Counted from the first letter of the stretch, positions 18,772 through 29,591 are shown. The stretch: DNA of 64,000 bases from Sporocytophaga sp. (GCA_024707265.1 JANQAB010000009.1:62001-126000), one strand, 5' to 3'. A program made the numbers and translations. The notes: generated by a model from the letters alone, not told the origin.

Positions 18772-19725
18772 ATGATGAAAAACTCTTGTACCATCAGGTT
18801 AATGGGCGATGTGATGATTGGAAGAACCGTTAATCTTAAAATTTCAGAATCAGGATATGAATATCCCTGGGGAGATGTTTTGCCTTTGCTTCGGGAGGAA
18901 GGAGTAAATATCATCAACCTTGAAACAGCTATCACTACTTCCACCCAACCTGTCCCTAAAGTATTTAACTTCAAAGCAGATCCTGATAAAGTCAACACCC
19001 TTAAAGCTGCCAATATCCGCTTTGCTAATCTGGCCAATAATCATATAGGTGACTTTGGTACAGGTGGATTAAAAGAAACCATTCATATCCTGGACAATAA
19101 CTCTATCGCACATTCAGGGGCTGGTTTAAATATCATTGAAGCCAAAAGACCTGTTATTATTGAAGAGAACAACATCAGTATTGGCATTATTGGTTGTACA
19201 GACAATGAACCATCATGGAGAGCCAATACTCATCCGGGTACATTTTTTATTACGATCGATGATCCTGAAGAATTGGAATCTGAAGTGGTGAAATTAAGAA
19301 GTAAAGTGGATGTGTTGATTGTATCTATTCACTGGGGGCCGAATATGGAGATGGAACCCAACAAAAGACAGGTCCAGTTTGCTCACGCACTTATTGACCT
19401 GGGAGTAGACATTATTCATGGGCATAGCGCGCACATCTTTCAGGGAATAGAGCTATACAAAGGCAAGATCATTCTATACGATACAGGAGACTTTATTGAT
19501 GATTATGTTGTAAATGATTTGCTGAGAAATGACAGATCATTTTTATTTGAATGCACCATAAAGGATAAGAAGATAAGTGCATTTAAACTAAGGCCTGTTA
19601 TTATTCAAAACCTTCAAGTCTCCCTGGCTACAGGGCATGACAAGGAATATGCAATAGCCCGCATACAGTTTCTTTCATCCGTATTTGGAACCAGAATAAC
19701 AAATGAAGGAGAAGTAGTATTGTGA
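18772..19725 (+). CDS. CapA/PgsA-family metallophosphoesterase
   Basis: A 317-aa protein of the CapA (PGA_cap) family, named for poly-gamma-glutamate capsule synthesis. Metal-site motifs are in order: GDVMIGR (about 12-18), NLETAI, ANNHIGDFGTGG, SIHWGPNME and HGHSAHIFQGIE. No signal peptide or membrane anchor is visible, so it may be a cytosolic phosphoesterase rather than a capsule protein. No pgsB/pgsC genes accompany it. Its family fold is calcineurin-like; the actual substrate is unknown. Confidence 0.88.
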   Translation: MMKNSCTIRLMGDVMIGRTVNLKISESGYEYPWGDVLPLLREEGVNIINLETAITTSTQPVPKVFNFKADPDKVNTLKAANIRFANLANNHIGDFGTGGLKETIHILDNNSIAHSGAGLNIIEAKRPVIIEENNISIGIIGCTDNEPSWRANTHPGTFFITIDDPEELESEVVKLRSKVDVLIVSIHWGPNMEMEPNKRQVQFAHALIDLGVDIIHGHSAHIFQGIELYKGKIILYDTGDFIDDYVVNDLLRNDRSFLFECTIKDKKISAFKLRPVIIQNLQVSLATGHDKEYAIARIQFLSSVFGTRITNEGEVVL

Positions 19726-19775
19726 TGATTATCCCATCCACGCATGCCGCAAGGCCAAACAGACATTTATATCTG

Positions 19776-20240
19776 TTAGTCAGAAGCGCTTCCGTAAACA
19801 AATAAATATTTAAAGTAATCTGTCTGAAGCACAAACTGGTATCCCCAAAATACAGGATATCCAGGCATCCCATCATCATTATTATTATATTTGAATAGCT
19901 TCGTTTTTTTATTCATAAATAATGCAATACAGTCCTTGTATCGTTTCTGAATTTCTTTTAATTCTTTTTCTCGTGTAATACTCAGGATAAGACCAGCACC
20001 ATCATCTCCCCTATAATCTAATCCTTCGTTTATATCATTCCAGAATTCTTCACTTGAAACCAGAGAAAGCGAAGTTTCCTCCATGTTTGCTCCGGGATAG
20101 ATTTGTATAAATTGCCTTTTAAAATCATCAAAAGTAGTACAATATTCAAAATAGTCTAACCGAAACACCACTTGATAATTTCTCCCATACATCAGCCCTT
20201 CAAGGCTTTTTAATAGGCTTTTTATATCTTCTGAATTCAT
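19776..20240 (-). CDS. Hypothetical cytosolic protein
   Basis: A 154-aa acidic protein, not recognised. It starts with a helix (MNSEDIKSLLKSLEG), contains SSEEFWNDINEGLDYRGDD and SITREKELKEIQKRYKDCI, and ends PVFWGYQFVLQTDYFKYLF. The size, acidity and aromatic-rich C-terminus recall small immunity-type proteins of Bacteroidota, but no family call is justified. It converges with the CapA gene, with only 50 bp between the stops. Confidence 0.65.
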   Translation of the reverse strand: MNSEDIKSLLKSLEGLMYGRNYQVVFRLDYFEYCTTFDDFKRQFIQIYPGANMEETSLSLVSSEEFWNDINEGLDYRGDDGAGLILSITREKELKEIQKRYKDCIALFMNKKTKLFKYNNNDDGMPGYPVFWGYQFVLQTDYFKYLFVYGSASD

Positions 20241-20734
20241 TGGTGTATTAAAAATGAATTAATCATATATTGACTACTTTCAAGATAGCTGAAAAGCTTT
20301 AACCTAACATAAAGCTCCATTATACGTTTAAAGCTATACAAAGGATCTGAAGATAAAGGAGCTTAGATCTTTCCATTTAAGAATGGACTAAGAAAATTGA
20401 ATCTGGTCCTTGATTAAGTAAGAGGCTGTAGGTAATAACGTCATAGGTTGACTATGTCAATTACTTTGATACATGAACTTATTACCTAATCCTATCTTTT
20501 CATCTCCTCAACTACTACGAGAATTTCTCTAAAAATTATTTAATCCTCACAAAACAAAGCTTTATCCTATTAAACCTAACATATTATCTAAAACATTATT
20601 CGCAAATTATTGTTATAACGTTGAATAAGTCGACTTTCTTTTTTATATTAATAGCTAAATATCCAAAATACATCGAGACTAAAATTAAGTCTATCTAAGC
20701 TTTCCACTATACTTTATTTAACGATCCAAACTCA
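20241..20734. other. Intergenic region, 494 bp
   Basis: AT-rich divergent spacer between the 20240 gene and the REC-histidine kinase at 20735. It should hold the promoters of both. No gene, convincing hairpin or dispersed repeat was found. Confidence 0.5.
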
Positions 20735-21879
20735 ATGCTACAGGAGAATCTCACGAGTAGAAAAAAAGTAAAAATTCTGATAATAGAGGATAATGACTTT
20801 GATTTTGAACTGGTTGAAAGAAAACTCCAATCAATAAATTTTTCATTTGAAGCAAGAAGGGCAATAGTTGAAGAAGAATTCAATCAACATCTTCTGCAAT
20901 TCGAACCCGATCTTATTCTGTCTGACTTTTCTCTGCCCACTTTCAGCGGATTAGAAGCTTTAGGCATTGCGAAAAAACATAATCCGATGATTCCCTTCAT
21001 CTTTGTCACCGGAACTCTTGGTGAGGAACTCGCTGTGGAAACCATGATCCAGGGCGCAAACGATTATGTACTCAAAGACAGTCTGCATAAACTGGAACCC
21101 GCTATAAACAGGGTACTTAACGAGGTTAAAGAAAAACAAAAAAGAGAAGAAGCGGAGAATAAACTGAAGATAAAGGTAGAAGAATTAAAAAGTCTTGTAT
21201 ATCGGATATCACATGATATAAGGGGACCGATATGCTCAGTTAAAGGTATTTTAAACCTCATCCAGCATTCTGAAAGCAATAGCACTGAGGCTATTAATGA
21301 ATATGTAAACATCATAAGTCAGGTCAACAGAAAAATGGAAGGTATTGTACTGAACTTAAGCAGCTTCCAATTCATCTACAATGACGACATAAAACTTGAT
21401 GATATAGACCTTGATCATTTTTTTGAAAAACTAGGATCTGCCATTTCAGAAATAGAAAACTATGAAGAAGTTTACCTTCAATTATCTTATAAAGGACAAC
21501 AGTATTTCAGGTCTGAGTTCAATCTTCTTTTCTCGGTTTTCTTTAACCTGATTCACAACTCTATTGTCTTTATGGATAAGAATAAGTCCGAAAAAAAGTT
21601 ATCTGTAATGTTGAGGTAAGTGAAAATGGTTTGAGTCTGCTGGTTGAAGATAATGGTATCGGAATTGAAAAATACATTCAGGATAGAGTCTTCGGTATGT
21701 TCTTCAGAGGGAGTAATCTCTCTAAAGGAGCTGGTCTGGGATTATATATTACAAAAACAATATTGGACAGACTAAATGGAAGTATTACCCTTGAGAGTCA
21801 GGAGGAAGAAGGAACAAGGATCAATATTTTTATCCCTACAATCTTCTCATCTCAGCCCAAGAACTGGATAAATAATTAA
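20735..21879 (+). CDS. Response regulator-histidine kinase (REC-HisKA-HATPase), frameshifted
   Basis: As read, the frame stops at 21619. Adding one A to the A7 run at 21591-21597 joins it to the downstream frame, giving 381 aa. The REC domain (about 11-130) has the phosphoacceptor Asp in LILSDFSLP. A coiled linker (KEKQKREEAENKLKIKVEEL) leads to the HisKA H-box RISHDIRGP. The HATPase follows, with the N-box FNLIHNSIVF before the break and the G1/G2 boxes VEDNGIGIE and GAGLGLYI after it. No membrane segment is present, so the kinase is cytosolic. The break falls between the N and G1 boxes, so the truncated form would lack ATP binding. Confidence 0.88.
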
Positions 21880-21904
21880 TTACTTACTTCAGTTGAGGTA
21901 GTCA

Positions 21905-22115
21905 TCTATCAAAGCGGACGCTTTGTTAAAGATAGGTCCAAGCGAGGACGCTTGAACCAGCTTCAAACAGACATTAAAACAATCTATTTAAATTTCAAGA
22001 AGTTTTGATTTTAGTTCAATAATGATCAAAATGTTCCGCTTGCAGAATCAAGCAGAACATGCTGGTTCAAGCGTCCTCGCTTGGACCTAAAATATATCAA
22101 GCGTCTCGCTTGATC
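21905..22115. repeat. Large structured inverted-repeat element
   Basis: A 29-bp perfect inverted repeat (arms 21933-21961 and 22061-22089, containing GGTCCAAGCGAGGACGCTTG) encloses 99 bp with its own hairpin (TGTTCCGCTTG / CAAGCAGAACA). It is flanked by further short hairpins (AAAGCGGACGCTTT, CAAGCGTCTCGCTTG). It lies between the convergent kinase genes ending at 21879 and 22148. Confidence 0.85.
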
Positions 22116-22147
22116 AGAAATTCAGGTGAGGTAATTGTGAGATGCAC

Positions 22148-23278
22148 CTATACATTAGCTGTAGGAACCGAGAAGAAGAATTTCGCACCATTGTCCAGAC
22201 TTGACTCTGCCCATACACGACCATGATGTTTCATCACTATCCTCTGTATAATTGCCAATCCTACTCCTGTTCCTTCAAACTCAGTAGAACGATGAAGGCG
22301 TTGAAACACTCCGAATAGTTTCTTATAGTACTTCATATCAAAGCCAACACCATTGTCCTTTATGGAATAAATCACCTCTTCCCCTTTGACACTGGAAGTT
22401 ATTTCAACTTCAGGTTGTTCTTCTTTACTTGAATATTTCACCGCATTGGAAAGAAAATTAATCATCACCTGATTCAACAGCTGAGAATCTCCATAACAGG
22501 AATCTAAAGGCCCTACAATCCAATTTACTTTCTTTCCCTCAAATGTCACCTTCATTTCTTCGATACAAGACCTTACCAGCAAGTCCATATTGACAACATC
22601 TCTATTCACTTCTCTCTTACCTATCTTTGAGAATGACAATAAATTGTCAATCAGATCTCCCATCTTTTTTACATTGGAGCCTACAATATGAAGCAGTCGC
22701 TTTACCTCTTCATCTACAACCTCTGCATGCTCTTTAAGGATAATCTGAGAATAACCATTGATAACTCTCAAAGGAGCCCTCAAATCATGGGATACCGAAT
22801 AAGTAAAGGCTTCCAGTTCTTTATTGACTATGCTAAGTTCTTCATTTTTCCTTTCCAGGTCATCGTTCAGCCGCTTCAGCATATATTCATGATGATATAT
22901 TCCGATGAACAATTTCACTTTGTTAATCAGTATTTCAGGCTGAAAAGGCTTGGTAATAAAGCTGAAGGCTCCTCTGTCATAACCTTTAAACACATTTACA
23001 TGGTCCGTATAAATTCCGGATATAAATATAAATGGCAAAGAAGCCGTTTTCTCATCTTCTCTTAAAATAGCAGCAAGCTCATATCCGTCCATTTCAGGCA
23101 TCTGAATATCAATCAGGGCAAGTGAGAAGTCGTGGTTTAATGTCTGTTTCAATGCCTCATTCCCACTCGTTGCCTTGATGACTTCAACATCCAGATCCTT
23201 TAAAACCGTTTCCAGCGCAATGAGATTCTCTTGTTTATCATCAACTATTAATATCTTAGGCTTGCTGAACATAGTCAT
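22148..23278 (-). CDS. Response regulator-histidine kinase (REC-HisKA-HATPase)
   Basis: 376 aa from ATG 23278 (a TTG at 23293 would add five residues; ATG 23272 is also possible). The REC domain at the N-terminus has the acceptor Asp in LALIDIQMPEMDG and ends with FITKPFQPEIL. A linker coiled coil leads to HisKA (YSVSHDLRAPLRVINGYS) and a full HATPase (NFLSNAVKYSS, IKDNGVGFDMKYY, GTGVGLAI). It is soluble. It starts 18 bp after the corrected stop of the giant hybrid kinase, and both lie downstream of cheR, so the three are probably one operon. Confidence 0.92.
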   Translation of the reverse strand: MTMFSKPKILIVDDKQENLIALETVLKDLDVEVIKATSGNEALKQTLNHDFSLALIDIQMPEMDGYELAAILREDEKTASLPFIFISGIYTDHVNVFKGYDRGAFSFITKPFQPEILINKVKLFIGIYHHEYMLKRLNDDLERKNEELSIVNKELEAFTYSVSHDLRAPLRVINGYSQIILKEHAEVVDEEVKRLLHIVGSNVKKMGDLIDNLLSFSKIGKREVNRDVVNMDLLVRSCIEEMKVTFEGKKVNWIVGPLDSCYGDSQLLNQVMINFLSNAVKYSSKEEQPEVEITSSVKGEEVIYSIKDNGVGFDMKYYKKLFGVFQRLHRSTEFEGTGVGLAIIQRIVMKHHGRVWAESSLDNGAKFFFSVPTANV

Positions 23279-23296
23279 AAAATTTATATCCAACTT

Positions 23297-26200
23297 TTAC
23301 TTCTTTATCCATATTTTCATTAATGAAATAAGACGATCCAGGTCAATCGGCTTACTTATATAATCATTAGCGCCCGCGTCTATACTTTTTTTTTCTGTCT
23401 TCCTTCATTGCCTTTGCAGTCAGCGTAAGAACAGGCAATTCCTTAAAGTTTTCCATAGTTCTGATTCTCCTGATCGCCTCCAGTCCGTCCATTTCAGGCA
23501 TCATGATATCCATCAATACCAGAGAGATGTCAGGGTTATTGGCGATAGCTTCAAGGGCCTTTAAGCCGTTTTCTGCTTTCAACACATTCATCCCCTGCTC
23601 TTTAAGTATTTTAGATAATGCGAAGACATTTCTCATGTCATCATCAACAACAAGGACTTTTTTATCCTGAAATACATCTTCCCTTTTATAAATCTCCGTG
23701 ATCATATCTTTTTTATGATCAGGAAGATTTCCTATAGTACGGTGTAAAAAGAGAGCTGTTTCATCCAGAAGCCGTTCTTCTGATTTAACTCCTTTTATAA
23801 TTATAGATTTCGTTAGTCCCTGCAGCTCTTCACTTTCTTCCCTTGACAATTCTTTTCCGGTGTATATGATGATAGGAGGCACCTTGTCTTTTTCCTTCTG
23901 TATTCTTTTAATGAGCTCAAGCCCGGACATATCAGGCAGTCCAAGATCCAGCACAATGCAATCAATATCTTTGCTGTTCATCAGTTTCATCGCTTCCTCT
24001 CCGCTTCCAGCTTCAATACACTTCACATCACCATTACCAATCAGCATCTTTATTGATTCCCTGTTATTCCGATCGTCTTCAACAATCAGAAGGTATTTCA
24101 TTTTTTTATTTATAAAATTTTCAATTCTTTGAAAAGCGTGATCCAACTCTTCCTTATCAATAGGTTTGATCAAATATTCTACAGCTCCAGCCTTTATCGG
24201 ATCAAGAGTTCTTTCCGTAGCTGAAATAATATGAACCGGAATATGGCGTAATGCAGGATTATTCTTCAGTTCCAGAAGTACCGTTCTTCCATCCATTCCC
24301 GGAAGACTTAAATCCAGTATTATAGCATTTGGCTGAAACTTTCCCGCAAGTACCAACCCATCTTCCCCGCTGGATGCAGCCAGTACTTTAAAACCTTTTG
24401 CAGCTGCCTGTCTTTTTAATATTTGGGCAAAATTGAGATCGTCTTCTATAATCAGAAGTGTTTTATCACTTTTACTTATTGCTAATCGGTCGTCAGGAAT
24501 CCCAGGATAATTAAAATACTCATCTTTCTTTTCAGACGGTAGTACTTCATCAGTCTTTAACTCAGCATAATTGCCAGACTCAGATAGAATCAATGGAATA
24601 ATTAGAGTGAAAACAGAACCCTGCCCTGGTTTACTTGATATCTTAATTTCTCCGCCTAGTAATTTTGCCAGTTCTCTTGATATAGAAAGCCCTAACCCCG
24701 TTCCACCATATTTGCGGGATATACTTCCATCTCCCTGATGAAAAGCTTCAAAGATCTTGTTTTGCTTTTCAAAAGGAATTCCTATGCCTGTATCTTTTAC
24801 GTCTAGGGCTATAGAGATATCTGAATTTCTTTTAATAACAACATCGATACTCCCTGTTTCAGTGAACTTAATAGCATTCGATAAAAGGTTCTTCACGATC
24901 TGATCCAGCTTTTGCGAATCAGTTTTGATATACTCAGGTAACTCAGCATCTTTATTTACAGATAAGATTAAACCCTTTTCTCTTACCTGATGATCGAAAT
25001 TACGATGAATATTTTCGATGAAGTGAGTAACTCTTATATCTTCAATACTCAAATCCATCTTGCCTGCTTCTATTTTAGAAAGATCTAATACCTCATTTAT
25101 CAGATGAAGCAGGTCTACACCGCTTTTGTATACTATCTTCGCACTTTCAACCTGGCTGGCATCCAGATTTCCCTTTTTATTTTCTGAGAGATCCCTGGAC
25201 AAAATAAGTAAGCTGTTTAACGGAGTTCTGAGCTCATGAGACATATTGGCCAGAAACTGTGATTTAAACTTGTTACTCATCTCAACCTCTGCCTTTGCAG
25301 CCTGTAACTCCTGATTCTTCATCTCTACATGCTGGGACTGTTCTTCAAGTTCTATATTGGCAGCCTGCAGTTCCTCCTGTTGCTGCTGAAGATGCTGAGT
25401 TTGCTGTTCCAGCTCTTCGTTGATAAGTTTTAACTCTTCCTGCTGCACCTGTAATTCCTCGCTCTGTCTTTGAGTTTCTTCGAGAAGATCCTGTGTTTGC
25501 TGACGAAGGATTGCGGAATATATATATATGCCTATAACAGGCATTGATGCTTTGAAAAATTCTACCTCCGTTTCACTGAATGGTTTTAGCTTTCCAATCT
25601 CAACAACACCCAATAATTGCTCATCTTTTAAGAAAGGAAAGACAACAACATTTTCCGGAATTGCCTCAAATACAGAAGACGAAACTCTAAGGTTTTCTTG
25701 TTTAAGACCAGTAAGGTGTCTGAATTCCCCATCTGCAGCTACCTGACCAGGAAGACCTTCTCCCAAAGTATATTCCTTTCTATGGATATCGGAAGGAGTA
25801 ATAGCAAAACTTGCTGCCAGTTTCACAGAATTATTAGATTCAAGATACAATGCCCCGATATTCGATTTTGTATATTCACTAAGAAAAGCAATTGTCTTCT
25901 CAGTAATCATTTCAAGAGATTGATCACCTCGTAATTTCTCATTGAGCATGTTTAAACCTAAAGCAAGCCAGGATAATCGTTGATTTCTTCTTTCGGCTTC
26001 TTCTATGGTTGTATTCATTGTATTGACAGCATTTCCTAAAAAATCTTTCTGAGATTTTGGAACTACTTTTACAGAATAATCACCACTTGTTATACCACGA
26101 ACACTTGTGGTCACTTCTCTGAAGCTGGACAGTATATCTTCCAGTGCTTTTACTGCCGGAGTCAGTTCATCCTTTATTTCCTCATCCAAACTTAAATCTT

Positions 26201-26888
26201 CAAATTCTCTGGATGCAATTTTCGTAGCTACTTCAGTGATCCTGCCAATCCTTCCTGTGATTGCCTTTACAATCCAGTAGGTAAGTATAACAGAGGCCAA
26301 TAATGACAGAACTACGAGACTTGAGATCAGCTTTATGCTTGAATTATAAGCCTCAAGACTCGAAGCTTTTACCTCCAACATTCTTGTCTTGTTAAGCTCA
26401 TTTACCCTGTTCAAAAGATCAATCATAGAAGCTCTTGGCTCTCGGGCGCTTTTAACTGAGAGTGTATAAGCAGGATCTATATTATTCTCCTTTGCATATT
26501 TTATTATCTCTACCAAAACAGTCTTATACTTATTCCATTCAATTTCAAAATGAGATAAGAGAAGCCTGGCCTCATCATTTGATTTGTATTTCAGATCTCT
26601 TAGTTTGACATCGGCAAGCATGACAGTTTTATTAATTTCACGTTCATAATTGCTTACTTCTGAAAGATCTTTCTCAATAATTATATTCTTCTCATTTCTT
26701 GTTATCTCCATCACTTGATAAACAAGCTCATTAGATAAGATAATACGTTCTGTTGTCATATCCACTAGTCTGGCCATTCTGTCATTCAATATTGACAGTT
26801 GATTGATGAGATAAAACAATGAAGAAAACATTATAACCAGAATCAAAAAAATGCTGAGTATAAGCTTAGTTTTAATCGTTATATTCAT
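23297..26888 (-). CDS. Giant hybrid histidine kinase: 4-helix sensor-HAMP-GAF-HisKA-HATPase-3xREC (frameshift near C-terminus)
   Basis: 1196 aa after correction. As read, an A9 run at 23386-23394 shifts the frame and ends the protein at 23367 with KKKYRRGR. One A fewer restores SIDAGANDYISKP...IWIKK, the end of the third REC. Order: TM1 (7-27), a periplasmic helical sensor, TM2 (about 188-210), HAMP, GAF (about 325-465), a Gln/Glu coiled coil (about 475-555), HisKA (FLANMSHELRTPLNSLL), HATPase (NLLSNAIKFTE, GGTGLGLSI), and then three REC domains with acceptors in LDLSLPGMDG, LDLGLPDMSG and MDIMMPEMDG. It is probably the sensor of the CheR operon. The break removes the conserved Lys of REC3 (SKP). 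Confidence 0.92.
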
Positions 26889-26948
26889 ATGAGCTGTTTT
26901 CGAATCTTAATTTAAATTTTACTTTAAGCAGTCAGGTTTTTATAATTC

Positions 26949-27785
26949 TCATTGCATATGCGACAAGGACCCGTATTTCTTCTTAAAGATTTTATTTTTG
27001 ACATCAAATGTTGAATACTTGTTTATTATGGTAGCAGGAAGGCTCTCATTCATTCCAAGACATAAAAATCCTCCATTGGCAATACTTTCAAAGAAGAGCT
27101 CATGGACCTTTTCCTGAAGTTCTTTATTAAAATAAATCATAACATTCCGGCATAGGATAATATTCACTTCGGAGAAGACCTTATCTGTAACAAGATTATG
27201 ATTGGCCCATACAATATTTTTACGCAGGTCTGAATTAATGATGATACGATTATAATCGTGAACGATGTAATCGCTCAATGAAGCTTTTCCACCGGCCTGC
27301 TGATAATTCCTTATATACTTTTTTATTTTACTGTCAGGATATACACCTTCCATTCCCAGCTCCAATGCATGGTCATTAAAATCCGTAGCATAGATCATAC
27401 ACTTGCTGTAGAGGTTTTCTTCTTTCAAAAGAATCGCAATTGAATACACCTCTTCGCCGCTGGCGATACCGGCTTGCCATATTTTTACGAAAGGATATGT
27501 TTTAATAAAAGGGATTACACTCTCTCTGAAGGCTAAATAGAAACCAGGGTCACGAAACATTTCAGTAACCTGAATGGAAAGATCTTTGAGAATAAGGGAA
27601 GAAAAAACAGGTTCTTCTAAAACCTTTTCTTTCAACTCTCGGATTGACCCGATCTGAGAAAGGGCCATCCTGTTTATTAATCTGCGTTTCAGATGATCAG
27701 GATTGTATTCCCTGAAATCATATCCATAAGTTTTATAAACAGATTCAAATAAATCATTAATCTCTGAAATCGTAATTTCCGACAT
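26949..27785 (-). CDS. cheR: CheR-family protein-glutamate methyltransferase
   Basis: 278 aa from ATG 27785, where the CheR N-terminal helical domain begins (MSEITISEINDLFESVYKT); an in-frame upstream extension to 27914 has no family resemblance. SAM-binding residues lie in VKIWQAGIASGEEVYSIAIL, followed by the YATDFNDHALELG strand and the NIILCRNVMIYFN motif. CheR enzymes methylate glutamates of chemoreceptors or receptor-like kinases. It heads an operon with a giant hybrid kinase and a REC-kinase, the layout of CheR/CheB-kinase modules, but no CheB or chemoreceptor is present here. Confidence 0.93.
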   Translation of the reverse strand: MSEITISEINDLFESVYKTYGYDFREYNPDHLKRRLINRMALSQIGSIRELKEKVLEEPVFSSLILKDLSIQVTEMFRDPGFYLAFRESVIPFIKTYPFVKIWQAGIASGEEVYSIAILLKEENLYSKCMIYATDFNDHALELGMEGVYPDSKIKKYIRNYQQAGGKASLSDYIVHDYNRIIINSDLRKNIVWANHNLVTDKVFSEVNIILCRNVMIYFNKELQEKVHELFFESIANGGFLCLGMNESLPATIINKYSTFDVKNKIFKKKYGSLSHMQ

Positions 27786-28139
27786 CTTTGAAACTAGTAT
27801 ATTAAAATGCAATATGCTGAAATGCTGAATGTTGACATTAAAACTGGGAATAGGGTGGCAAATACTTCCAAGTTTCATGTCTAATAAATACCAAAATATG
27901 CCTTTTGTCGACAAATAACAAGAAAATAAACATTAAAACGACAATAAATAAGACAGAGCTTGAGCCTCACAGCTAATTTCAAATAGAGTTATAGAGATGT
28001 ATTAAATTCAATTCCGGATTGAAAAAATACTTACTCTCCTAATAATGAATCTCTTATACTTATACCAGCAATGAAAAATCAGTTATGTAACGCACTTAAA
28101 AATTTTCAATACTATGAGTAGTGACTTTAAGCATCAAAA

Positions 28140-28607
28140 TTAATAATCAGACTCAACTTTAATATAATCAAGAATTGAATCTATCTCAGCCTTTGTGAAA
28201 TCAAAATTTTTCATTTCAGCTTTACCAAATTTATTATATAACTCAACAGCATAAGGATCGCCTTTCCCTATGACAGCACTTGAGTTATTGATAAATTTAT
28301 AAAGCCACTCCTTAGGTCTTCTCCTTTCAATATGCTTTAATGCCGGTCCTACAACAATGTCATGAATACTATGACAAGCCCTGCAATTATTTATAAACAA
28401 ATGCTCTCCTGTTTTATTTAATACCACACCAGCCTTCATCCTTCTAATAGCGGTTCCGCAAACAGGCCGCTCATCCTCTACACCACACGCAAATTGTTTC
28501 GAAGGCTGATTTTCTTCAATAAAATAAAAGGCAAAAAATGAAACAAGAATTGCAAATACCGAAATTGCGGTCATCATCTTAAAAAGTGTAATAAATAGAT
28601 ATTTCAT
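28140..28607 (-). CDS. Membrane-anchored c-type cytochrome
   Basis: A 155-aa protein with an N-terminal membrane helix (about 8-30, ending FFAFYFIEE) and one heme c site CRACH at residues 75-79. VGPALKHI and a late Met (KAEMKNFDF) are the probable axial-ligand region. It is a class I, monoheme cytochrome facing the periplasm, possibly an electron carrier or sensor. Extra cysteines at 41 and 50 may form a disulfide. It starts 9 bp downstream of the OmpA-like gene, so the two form an operon. Confidence 0.9.
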   Translation of the reverse strand: MKYLFITLFKMMTAISVFAILVSFFAFYFIEENQPSKQFACGVEDERPVCGTAIRRMKAGVVLNKTGEHLFINNCRACHSIHDIVVGPALKHIERRRPKEWLYKFINNSSAVIGKGDPYAVELYNKFGKAEMKNFDFTKAEIDSILDYIKVESDY

Positions 28608-28616
28608 CTCGAGTAG

Positions 28617-29078
28617 TTAATGATCGTTACTCACGTAATCTGTTCTTAATATTTTAAATTCAGTCCTTCTGTTTTGCTGATGTTCTTCTTCCGTTTTCGC
28701 ACCTTTTATCAAAGGCTTGCTTCCATTATATCCCTTCGCTAAAAGCCTGTTTGTATCAATACCTTTTGAGATTAAATAATCAGCAATTGACTTAGCACGT
28801 TTACATGTCAGACAAACGGAATAATGGTTCGAACCGCGTTCATCACTATGGTTACTAACTTCTATTATCAGGTTTCTATTCTTAAGTAAAAAAGAAGCCA
28901 TGCTATCAAGAAAAGCGTAGTTTTCAGATCTAATGGTGGCTTTGTTGAAATCAAATCTAATATTATGAGTAATCAAAACATCACCAACATTAAAAACAGT
29001 GTCTTCCAGTGTATTTTTTTGTCCGTAAGCGGTAATGACAGATACTAAGATGATGAAGTTTGTTATTATTAATTTCAT
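28617..29078 (-). CDS. OmpA-family peptidoglycan-binding protein
   Basis: 153 aa. A signal peptide (1-19, ending SVITAYGQ) is followed by a single OmpA-like domain: VLITHNIRFDFNKATIRSE, the EVSNHSDERGSNHYSV strand-loop, KRAKSIADYLISKGID and QQNRRTEFKIL. Asp and Arg at the peptidoglycan contact (SDERG; NRRTEF) are present. It has no barrel, so it is a periplasmic peptidoglycan-binding protein. It is co-transcribed with the cytochrome c gene, an unusual partner. Confidence 0.9.
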   Translation of the reverse strand: MKLIITNFIILVSVITAYGQKNTLEDTVFNVGDVLITHNIRFDFNKATIRSENYAFLDSMASFLLKNRNLIIEVSNHSDERGSNHYSVCLTCKRAKSIADYLISKGIDTNRLLAKGYNGSKPLIKGAKTEEEHQQNRRTEFKILRTDYVSNDH

Positions 29079-29243
29079 AATAGAAATTGCTGACTAAGTA
29101 TTGTAAATGGCTCTTTTGTTCTCTTATTAAGAAACATTTTAGAGATCAAAACATTACACATAACATACTTAAAATCACTTACTTTTAAAAATATTTAACA
29201 CTTTTATACTATTTTAGTATTACCTAAAAAAAACGCTTTACGC

Positions 29244-29591
29244 ATGAACTATTTAAAGCATTCTCTTCCTGGAATTTCATTTGCCATATGCATTATGCTC
29301 ATTGGCCTATACGGTATCTACCAGGCATCAGATATTAACCAGAATAAAAATTCAGCAGAGAATATAAAACTTGTCAGCAGTTATGAGCATCATGAAGATG
29401 AAGATAACGATTCCATAACAACAGAATATCTACCCCCAATCGACACTTTTCCATTGGCTATACCGATACAACATCCCAAAAAAGAATCCAATGTACCTGT
29501 TATAGGGAAAGTCTTACAAATGCTATCGGATGGCTTTGCCAAATACTCTCCTTCTCATAAAAATTCAGTAAAAACTGATTCATTAAAATAA
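29244..29591 (+). CDS. Hypothetical protein with one N-terminal membrane helix
   Basis: A 115-aa protein, not recognised. Residues about 9-29 (PGISFAICIMLIGLYGIYQ) form a membrane helix or uncleaved signal. The remainder is polar, with an acidic His-rich patch (YEHHEDEDNDS) and a proline-rich stretch (LPPIDTFPLAIPIQHP). It is divergent from the OmpA/cytochrome operon across a 165-bp spacer. Confidence 0.65.
   Translation: MNYLKHSLPGISFAICIMLIGLYGIYQASDINQNKNSAENIKLVSSYEHHEDEDNDSITTEYLPPIDTFPLAIPIQHPKKESNVPVIGKVLQMLSDGFAKYSPSHKNSVKTDSLK

Noticed and set aside
19776..20240. Possible second SUKH immunity protein
   Set aside because: Size and acidity fit, but the diagnostic W-x-x-G and strand pattern are not clear, so it stays hypothetical.
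26949..27914. Longer start (27914) for cheR adding 43 residues
   Set aside because: The added residues do not match the CheR N-terminus, which begins naturally at the ATG at 27785.
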